A stretch of 7,552 bases of DNA from JAAAOZ01 sp964496595 (GTDB lineage Bacteria > Chloroflexota > Anaerolineae > B4-G1 > SLSP01): NCBI GenBank assembly GCA_964496595.1, contig CAZCAI010000194.1:1-7552 (forward strand), written 5' to 3'. Shown piece after piece: positions 1 to 5,440 of the stretch. The notes beneath the pieces were generated by a model. It did not search any database. It had not been told where the DNA came from and saw nothing but the letters and a program-made list of their open reading frames with translations. Position 1 is the stretch's first letter. Every line of letters starts with the position of its first letter. The translations under genes were made by a program, and so were the position numbers.

Positions 1-36
1 TGAGTTATGTTAAGTTTGAATAGAAATGGCCTCTAT

Positions 37-65
37 TTGATCAAAAATAAGGTGATATTTAAAAT
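37..65 (+). promoter_or_regulatory. Candidate sigma-70-type promoter in the AT-rich leader
   Basis: TTGATC at 37-42 and TAAAAT at 60-65 are separated by 17 bp, which fits a housekeeping -35/-10 pair with two and one mismatches. The -35 hexamer lies inside a perfect 10-bp palindrome, TTTGATCAAA at 36-45, which could be an operator half-pair or chance. It would give a leader of roughly 100 nt before the ComEA gene. In AT-rich DNA such matches occur often, so this is only a candidate. Confidence 0.25.
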
Positions 66-121
66 CTCTGTGCCTCTATGGTAAAAAAAACAGGCTATTT
101 CAGGTGAGTCATTGAGTAAAG

Positions 122-156
122 ATTCAAAATTCTAAATTCGCAATTCACAATTCGAG
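122..156 (+). repeat. Heptanucleotide tandem repeat, consensus ATTCNNA
   Basis: Five consecutive 7-bp units start at 122, 129, 136, 143 and 150. The first four fit ATTCNNA exactly; the last ends in G. The exact 7-bp period with variable fifth and sixth bases is the pattern of short tandemly repeated repetitive (STRR-like) intergenic sequences known from cyanobacteria and other bacteria. It ends about 15 bp before the ComEA start codon and contains part of a possible -35 region. A different heptad occurs at 5351-5417. Confidence 0.65.
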
Positions 157-164
157 GATATACT
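137..164 (+). promoter_or_regulatory. Alternative promoter immediately upstream of the ComEA gene (possible leaderless start)
   Basis: TATACT at 159-164 is a good -10 hexamer, and TTCGCA at 137-142 is a weak -35 with 16-bp spacing. Only six bases separate the -10 from the ATG at 171, so transcription would begin at about the start codon and give a leaderless mRNA. The only ribosome-binding candidate, GAGGA at 154-158, is 12 nt from the ATG, which is long. The two readings compete: GAGGA as a distant Shine-Dalgarno, or a leaderless transcript. Confidence 0.25.
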
Positions 165-170
165 AACCCT

Positions 171-947
171 ATGCCAGAAGATAACTATCAATCCGCCCTA
201 CCCATAACCGAGCGCCTCGACGCGCTCACCGGCTCGGGCAAAGATCAGCCGGCCCGGGAGGAGATCGAGCGGCAGGTGCGCATCCAGTATCGCGGCTACC
301 TGGTGCTGGCGACGGTGATCGCGCTCATCGTCGGCGGCGCGATTGGGCATTTCACGCCCCGCGAGGCCAACCCGCTGAACGCGGCGCAGCTCACGCCCCC
401 GCCCTACTGGGGCCAGGTCTGCGTGACGCGCGAGGCGACAGACGGCGAGGGCGCGGAAGGCGTGACGGTCCCGCCCACAGCGACGCCCCACCCGCTGCGC
501 GTCTACGTCAGCGGCGCGGTAGTCGCGCCAGAGGTGGTGACGATGCCGCCTGGCAGCCTGCTCGCCGACGCGCTGGAGGCCGTCGGCGGCCCGACGGACG
601 CGGCGGATATGAAGGCGCTCAATCTGGCGGCGCCGCTCTCCGATCACCAGCACATCATCGTACCAGAACGCGCCAGCGCGACGCCGGAACCAGTCGCGCC
701 CGATGCCGAACTCACCGTTGAGAGCGCTGCACCCCAGGACGAGCGCATTGACATCAACCAGGCGACGGCGGCGGAGTTAGAAATGCTGCCCCGCATCGGC
801 CCGACGCTGGCCCAGCGCATCCTGGACTACCGCGCCGAGCACGGCCCCTTCCCCACCACCGAGGCGCTGATGGAGGTCTCCGGCATCGGCCCCAACACCT
901 ACGAGGAGATCGCGCCACTGATTACAGTGACGGCGGATGGAGGTTAG
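171..947 (+). CDS. comEA: ComEA-family competence protein (TM anchor, SLBB domain, helix-hairpin-helix DNA-binding domain)
   Basis: This 258-aa protein probably binds double-stranded DNA outside the cytoplasmic membrane during natural transformation and hands it to the uptake machinery. Residues 1-40 are charged and cytoplasmic. A hydrophobic segment at about 43-60 is the membrane anchor. Residues 64-105 form a low-complexity, Pro/Thr-rich linker. Residues 109-166 fit an SLBB domain (begins LRVYVSGAV, ends DHQHIIVPE). A second acidic, Pro/Ala-rich linker (168-190) precedes the C-terminal DNA-binding region at 191-252, which opens with the typical DINQATAAEL and has two HhH hairpins, LPRIGP at 206-211 and VSGIGP at 236-241. 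Domain order matches Bacillus-type ComEA; the cytoplasmic extension before the anchor is longer than I would expect. The usual partner comEC is not in the window. The start at 171 is the first ATG in frame and is supported by the downstream anchor. The family call is firm; an actual role in transformation is inferred. Confidence 0.9.
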   Translation: MPEDNYQSALPITERLDALTGSGKDQPAREEIERQVRIQYRGYLVLATVIALIVGGAIGHFTPREANPLNAAQLTPPPYWGQVCVTREATDGEGAEGVTVPPTATPHPLRVYVSGAVVAPEVVTMPPGSLLADALEAVGGPTDAADMKALNLAAPLSDHQHIIVPERASATPEPVAPDAELTVESAAPQDERIDINQATAAELEMLPRIGPTLAQRILDYRAEHGPFPTTEALMEVSGIGPNTYEEIAPLITVTADGG

Positions 948-971
948 AGGTTGGAAAGATCCGCAGCTATC

Positions 972-1051
972 GCCCGCGAATGAATTGCGGGCTACAAGCG
1001 CAAGTCGGCTTGAAGCCGACTTCAGCTTTGAGACGGGTATTTTAATGCCCG
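972..1051. repeat. Cluster of three adjacent palindromes (probable dispersed intergenic repeat)
   Basis: Three hairpins follow each other between ComEA and the sensor gene. Arms GCCCGC at 972-977 and GCGGGC at 987-992 enclose a 9-nt loop. A near-perfect hairpin at 1002-1022 has arms AAGTCGGCTT and AAGCCGACTT around a single G. CGGGTA at 1034-1039 pairs with TGCCCG at 1046-1051, including one G-T pair. No T-run follows directly, so none is a canonical intrinsic terminator, although the second stem could slow polymerase after comEA. Palindromic intergenic sequences of this type are common as dispersed families in Chloroflexota-like genomes; that comparison is from memory. No coding potential is seen in 948-1095. 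Confidence 0.6.
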
Positions 1052-1079
1052 GCTTAAATTGAACCATTACGATACTAAT

Positions 1080-1086
1080 GGAGAAG
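1080..1086 (+). promoter_or_regulatory. Shine-Dalgarno sequence that selects the 1096 start
   Basis: GGAGAAG ends nine bases before the ATG at 1096. An in-frame ATG lies further upstream at 1078, but this site overlaps that codon and so cannot serve it, and nothing purine-rich precedes 1078 (TTACGATACTA). The downstream ATG is therefore the better start. Confidence 0.6.
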
Positions 1087-1095
1087 ATATATCGT

Positions 1096-2895
1096 ATGCA
1101 AAACATCATCCAACACCTGTTTCCCAAAGAGGCCTCCCTCCAAATGAGGCTGACCCGCCTCGCGCTCCTGCTCTGCCTGATCGCCGGGTGGGGCGTGCTG
1201 CTGGGCGCGCACTTTACCGCGTGGGATACCTTGCGCCATGTGCCGTTCCCCGGCTTCACGGCGGAGCCGAGCGGGGTGCTGACGCCCTTCGGGCGCTCCT
1301 CGTGGGCGCGATTCAACTTCACGCCGCCGCTGGCCGAGCCGGAGCGCGTCATCGCCGTGGATGACATCCCCATCCAGAACAACCGCGAATTGCAGCGCGT
1401 GCTCCGCACCGCGTACCAGGTCGGCGGCGAGGCCTTCTTCACCTTCGATCAGCCCGATGGCAGCCAGCGCACCGTCCTCCTGCCGCTCACCGCGTGGCCC
1501 ATGGCCGACTTCGCCAACATCTTCCTGGCGCCCTACACCACCGCGCTCGTGATCATGGGACTGGGCACGTGGGTGATGCTCTCCCAAAGCGACCGGCTCA
1601 GCATCGTCTTCGTGCTGGGATCCATCGCCTTCGCCCTGACGCTGGCCTTAGTCTTCGATCTGACCGTCAGCGGCATCTTCCCCCGCATCTGGATCGCGGC
1701 GATCACGCTGAGCGGCGTCTTCTTCGCCCAACTGGGACTGCGCTTCCCGCGCCCCGTGCGCCTCGTCCAGCAGCGCCCGTGGCTCGTCTGGCTCTTCTAC
1801 GGCATCGGCGGCCTGCTCCTGCTGGCCGGCCAACTGACGCTCTACCACTGGCCCAGCTCGTGGGCCTTCATCCCCATGTGGCGCATCATCTACCTGGAAA
1901 ACGGCCTGGGCATGCTCTTCTTCTTGGGGATGATGGTCCATCGCCTGCGCTGCCCAACCTCCACCACCGCGCGCCGCCAAAGTCGCATCATCCTGATGGG
2001 CGCGACGTTAGCCTTCGGCCCCATCATCTTCTGGCAACTCTCCAACGTCTTCGGCGCGCCCCGCCCCTTCACCGGCATCTACGCACCGTTCGCGCTCTTC
2101 TTCCCCCTGGCGCTGGCCTACGCCGTGCTCCGCTACCAACTGGCGGATGTGGACGCCGTCTTCGCGCGCGGCCTCACCTACGGCTTGATGGCCATCTTAG
2201 GCCTGGGACTCTATCTGCTGCTGGGCCGCCTGCTCGCCAACGCGCTCGCGCGCTTCGAGGCCTCGGCGGATCTGGTCTACATCGCGCTCTTCATCTTAGT
2301 GCTGATCGTGACCTTCGATCCGGTGCGCCGCTATCTCCAACACTGGGTGGATCGCCTCTTCCTGCGGACGCGGGTGGATTATCGCGCCGCGCTCCAGTCG
2401 TTCAGCCGCCAATTAACGGAGATGCTCGCCCTACCGCAGGTCTTACAGGCGCTGGGCCGGCAGATCGAAGACACACTGTACGCGCGAAGGGCCGCCATCT
2501 GGCTCTACGATGACGAAAGCGCCGCCTATCGGCCCCACAGCATGGGATTGGGCGCGCCGCCCCCGACGACCCGGGCCACGACCGATCCCGTGGCAGCGCG
2601 GATCGCGGCGGAGGACTCGGCCTTCTTCATCGAGCCGAACCGCTATCCCCAAGATGCAGCGCTGGCGGATATGAACGCCGACACGGGCGAGATTTGCGTG
2701 CCGCTGCGCCGCCGCGAGCGGCTGATCGGCTGGCTGCTGGTGAGCGGGCGACGCAGCGAGCGACCGTACACCCCGGACGATCTGGCCTTCCTCTCCGCGC
2801 TGGCCGATCAATCGGCGCTGGCCGTGGAAAACGCGCGGCTCTTTGCCCAAATGACCCGCCAATTAACCCAAATGGGAGAAGCGAACTCAAGATGA
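1096..2895 (+). CDS. Polytopic membrane sensor with PDZ-like loop and C-terminal GAF domain, no output domain
   Basis: This 599-aa protein (counted from 1096) looks like the sensory half of a signal-transduction protein. One membrane helix at about 20-39 is followed by an extracytoplasmic stretch whose part at 83-131 (ERVIAVDDIPI, later a Gly-rich turn and VLLPL) resembles a PDZ fold. About nine helices follow between 143 and 406. The linker at 341-425 (AYAVLRYQLADVDAVFARGLTY, then FDPVRRYLQHWVDRLFLR) is characteristic of multi-TM sensor histidine kinases of Gram-positive bacteria and Chloroflexota. A GAF domain spans about 433-582 and ends in the helix QSALAVENARLFAQM, where a kinase dimerisation domain normally begins. 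The protein stops 15 residues later with no HisKA, HATPase, GGDEF or cyclase region. Its stop codon overlaps the next start (ATGA), so it is probably co-translated with the DUF2298 gene. Ligand and partner cannot be read from the sequence. Confidence 0.8.
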   Translation: MQNIIQHLFPKEASLQMRLTRLALLLCLIAGWGVLLGAHFTAWDTLRHVPFPGFTAEPSGVLTPFGRSSWARFNFTPPLAEPERVIAVDDIPIQNNRELQRVLRTAYQVGGEAFFTFDQPDGSQRTVLLPLTAWPMADFANIFLAPYTTALVIMGLGTWVMLSQSDRLSIVFVLGSIAFALTLALVFDLTVSGIFPRIWIAAITLSGVFFAQLGLRFPRPVRLVQQRPWLVWLFYGIGGLLLLAGQLTLYHWPSSWAFIPMWRIIYLENGLGMLFFLGMMVHRLRCPTSTTARRQSRIILMGATLAFGPIIFWQLSNVFGAPRPFTGIYAPFALFFPLALAYAVLRYQLADVDAVFARGLTYGLMAILGLGLYLLLGRLLANALARFEASADLVYIALFILVLIVTFDPVRRYLQHWVDRLFLRTRVDYRAALQSFSRQLTEMLALPQVLQALGRQIEDTLYARRAAIWLYDDESAAYRPHSMGLGAPPPTTRATTDPVAARIAAEDSAFFIEPNRYPQDAALADMNADTGEICVPLRRRERLIGWLLVSGRRSERPYTPDDLAFLSALADQSALAVENARLFAQMTRQLTQMGEANSR

Positions 2896-5336
2896 TTGGA
2901 TCCATTTTAATTTGGTATCTCACATTACAAGGATTCGCGCTGGCGGGCCTGCCGCTGGCCTTTGGATGGTTGCGCGCGCTGCCCTCGCGGGGCTACGCGG
3001 CCGCGAAAGCGCTGGGCGTGCTCCTGGTCGGCGTGCTCTTCTGGTGGGGCGGCATCCTGCACATCTGGGGCAACACCGCCGCCGCGACGTTGGTCGCGCT
3101 GGGGGCAATCTTCGCCCTGGGCCTCTGGTCGATGCGCGGGCAGTGGGCGGACGTGCAGCCCTGGTGGCGCGAGCATCGCCGCTTGGTGCTCGTCACCGAG
3201 GCGCTCTTCTTGATCGCGCTGATCCTGTGGAGCTTCGTGCGCGCCTCGCAACCACAGTTGCAGACGGCGGGCGGCGAAAAGTGGATGGAAATCGCCTTCC
3301 TCAACGCCGTCCTGCGCTCGCCCGCGATGCCGCCGCACGATCCGTGGCTCTCCGGCTACGCGATCTCCTACTACTACCTGGGCTATCACCTGCTGGGGAT
3401 GATCACGCGCCTGGCCGCGCTCCCCGCGTCCATCGCGTTCAATCTGGGGAACGCGGGCTGGTTCGCGCTGGCGGCAGTGACCGCCTATGGCGTCGTCTAC
3501 GATCTGTTGAATCGCCGTGACGCGCTCCGTCCCCTGCTCGGCCCCGTGATGTTGCTCCTCGCGGGCAACGGCGAGGGCTTTCTGGAGGTGCTCCACGCGC
3601 GCGGCCTGCTGCCCGGTGCCTTCTGGCGCTGGCTGGACATCGTCGATCTGAACGCCGCGCCGGAGCCGCCCTATACCTGGATTCCGACGCGCTTCTTCTG
3701 GTGGTGGCGCGCCTCGCGCGTGATCCGCGACGTCACGCCCTGGGGCGATCATCAAGAGGTCATCGACGAGTTCCCGGCCTTCAGCTTTATCTTGGGCGAT
3801 ATGCACCCGCATCTCCTGGCACTGCCCTTCGTCCTACTCGTGATCGCCCTGGCGTTCCATCTCTATAAACAGACCCTCGAACGCGACGAACGGCCTCGCG
3901 AGGGCCAACCGTGGTGGGCGCCCATCCCCAAGCTGAGCGGCTACGTCGTCGTGCTGGGGACGTTAGGCTTCCTCAATACGTGGGATTTCCCCCTGGGCTG
4001 GGCGCTGATGGGCGGCGCGCTCTTGCTCGGCCATCTTCAGCGCCAGCGCGAGGCTGAGGCTTCTTGGGATCTCGCTGCGCTCTTTGATCTGGCGTGGGAT
4101 CTGAAAATCGAGGCGCTCTTTTTGGGCGTGGGCAGCTTGCTCTGCTACGCGCCCTTCTGGCTGGGTCTGCGCTCGCAGGCCGGCGGGATCTTGCCCAACC
4201 TCTTCAACGCCACGCGCCTGCCCCAATTCGCCGTGATGTTCACGCCGCTGCTGGCGCCCGTCATCGGCGTGATCGCAAACGCCGCGCGCCGGGCGCAGCT
4301 CCGCTGGGAGGCCATCGCCCAATGGGCCGCGCTGGCCCTCGCCGGGATCGTGGCGCTCAGCCTGCTGATCGGCGCCGTGACCGCCTATCCCTACCTCCTC
4401 ATCATCCTGCGGGGGGAATCGGTGCAGGGCTACAACCTGCCGCCGGAGACGGCGTTGGCGGCGCTTTGGCAGCGGATCGCGAATCCGTGGACGGCGATCC
4501 TGCTGCTGGTCGGCGTCAGCGCCGGGGGATTGGCGATCCTGGGCTTCGGGCGCGACGCACGCGATTCAGACCAACCCGCGCGCTCCCCGCATCCGATAGC
4601 GGCGCCCTTCCCGCTGATGTTGGCGCTGTTGGGGCTGCTGCTCACGTTGGCGCCGGAGTTCGTCTTTCTCAAGGACATCTTCCACACCCGGATGAACACC
4701 ATCTTCAAGTTCTATTTCCAGGCGTGGATCTTGTGGAGCGTGGCCGGCGCGTGGCAGGTCGCGCGCTGGCTCGAGCATCCGCGCGGGCGGAAGTGGGCCG
4801 CGTTGGCCGGCGTCCTCATCCTGATCGGGATGCTCTACACCGGGCTGGCGATCCCCAAGCGCGCGGAGGAGCACGGCGTCCCGTGGACGTTGGATGGCGC
4901 GGCGTGGCTGGCCGACGGCCATCCGGAGGATTACGCCGCGATCCAGTGGCTGAACGCGAACGTGGACGGGCGGCCCGTCATCGCGGAGACGCCGGGCGAC
5001 GAGCGACGCGCCTACACCTACGAAGGGCGGATCGCGGCGCACACAGGCTTGCCCACCGTGCTGGGCTGGGCCGATCACGAGAGGCAGTGGCGCGGCGCCA
5101 GCGCGGAGCAGGATCGCCGCGCCCAGGCGCTGGAGGTACTCTTCACCACCGAAGATCCGGTAGAGGCGCGGGCCGTCATCGCGCAGTATGACATCGCCTA
5201 CATCTACATCGGCCCGGTGGAGCGCGCGCGCTATCCCGACGCGGGCCTGACGAAATTCGCAGCGATGTTCCCCCGCGTCTACGAGAGCGCGGAGGTTGTG
5301 ATTTATCAAACGGGGAGTAGCTTTATCATCTTCTAG
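2892..5336 (+). CDS. DUF2298 / Chlor_Arch_YYY polytopic membrane protein
   Basis: This 814-aa hydrophobic protein matches the YYY family by its signature YYYLGYH at 160-166, preceded by a conserved-looking block at 128-155 (GGEKWMEIAFLNAV, then PPHDPWLSGYAIS). Other family-like blocks are DEFPAFSFILGDMHPHLLAL at 292-311, NTWDFPLGW at 362-370, KDIFHTRMNTIFKFYFQAW at 594-612, and the soluble C-terminal part at 680-814 with GRIAAHTGLPTVLGW and HERQWRG. At least ten membrane helices are visible. Biochemical function is unknown; the architecture (acidic and His motifs in loops, C-terminal soluble domain) suggests a GT-C-like membrane sugar transferase or an accessory of one. The start at 2892 overlaps the sensor's stop in ATGA and has GGGAGAA at 2874-2880, 11 nt upstream. 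A longer frame opening at 2694 would add 66 Arg/Ala-rich residues that merely shadow the GAF domain. Length is within the 700-900 aa usual for single-copy family members. Confidence 0.88.
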   Translation: MIGSILIWYLTLQGFALAGLPLAFGWLRALPSRGYAAAKALGVLLVGVLFWWGGILHIWGNTAAATLVALGAIFALGLWSMRGQWADVQPWWREHRRLVLVTEALFLIALILWSFVRASQPQLQTAGGEKWMEIAFLNAVLRSPAMPPHDPWLSGYAISYYYLGYHLLGMITRLAALPASIAFNLGNAGWFALAAVTAYGVVYDLLNRRDALRPLLGPVMLLLAGNGEGFLEVLHARGLLPGAFWRWLDIVDLNAAPEPPYTWIPTRFFWWWRASRVIRDVTPWGDHQEVIDEFPAFSFILGDMHPHLLALPFVLLVIALAFHLYKQTLERDERPREGQPWWAPIPKLSGYVVVLGTLGFLNTWDFPLGWALMGGALLLGHLQRQREAEASWDLAALFDLAWDLKIEALFLGVGSLLCYAPFWLGLRSQAGGILPNLFNATRLPQFAVMFTPLLAPVIGVIANAARRAQLRWEAIAQWAALALAGIVALSLLIGAVTAYPYLLIILRGESVQGYNLPPETALAALWQRIANPWTAILLLVGVSAGGLAILGFGRDARDSDQPARSPHPIAAPFPLMLALLGLLLTLAPEFVFLKDIFHTRMNTIFKFYFQAWILWSVAGAWQVARWLEHPRGRKWAALAGVLILIGMLYTGLAIPKRAEEHGVPWTLDGAAWLADGHPEDYAAIQWLNANVDGRPVIAETPGDERRAYTYEGRIAAHTGLPTVLGWADHERQWRGASAEQDRRAQALEVLFTTEDPVEARAVIAQYDIAYIYIGPVERARYPDAGLTKFAAMFPRVYESAEVVIYQTGSSFIIF

Positions 5337-5350
5337 AAAGCAACGTAAAG

Positions 5351-5417
5351 CGTATTTCGTATTGCGTATTTCGTACAAAGCGAGATGATTTTACGCAATA
5401 CGGAGTACGCAATACGA
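5351..5417. repeat. Inverted pair of heptanucleotide tandem repeats (CGTATTK / acgcaat)
   Basis: Units CGTATTT, CGTATTG, CGTATTT and a partial CGTA run from 5351 to 5375. After a 16-bp spacer the complementary heptads acgcaat, acggagt and acgcaat run from 5393 to 5413 and continue to 5417. The 11-mer CGTATTGCGTA at 5358-5368 has two inverted copies, at 5392-5402 and 5406-5416, so the region can fold in two alternative registers. It fills most of the gap between the DUF2298 and glycosyltransferase-like genes. It has no T-tract typical of a terminator. The 7-bp period matches that of the ATTCNNA repeat at 122-156 although the sequence differs. Confidence 0.7.
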
Positions 5418-5429
5418 GCAAGGAATACT

Positions 5430-5435
5430 GAGGTG
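5430..5435 (+). promoter_or_regulatory. Shine-Dalgarno sequence for the glycosyltransferase-like gene
   Basis: GAGGTG lies five bases before the ATG at 5441 and supports that start. It sits just beyond the inverted heptad repeat, so a hairpin formed by the repeat would not sequester it. Confidence 0.6.
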
Positions 5436-5440
5436 TTTGT

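Noticed and set aside
64..90. Phrase CTCTGTGCCTCTATGG followed by an A-run as a dispersed repeat
   Set aside because: It resembles intergenic repeats I recall from other genomes, but a single copy here gives no direct support.
1494..2513. Long open frame (339 codons) inside the sensor gene in another frame
   Set aside because: The Arg/Pro/His/Leu-rich product is typical of frame-shifted GC-rich coding DNA. The sensor frame has clear domains.
2694..2891. Upstream extension of the DUF2298 reading frame by 66 codons
   Set aside because: It overlaps the sensor's GAF domain, reads as Arg/Ala/Gly-rich shadow translation, and the ATGA junction at 2892 gives a normal start with a hydrophobic N-terminus.
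2925..3812. Long antisense open frames opposite the DUF2298 gene (also 4566-5378)
   Set aside because: High GC content keeps antisense frames open. The products are Arg/Gln/Gly-rich with no recognisable domain and no ribosome-binding support.
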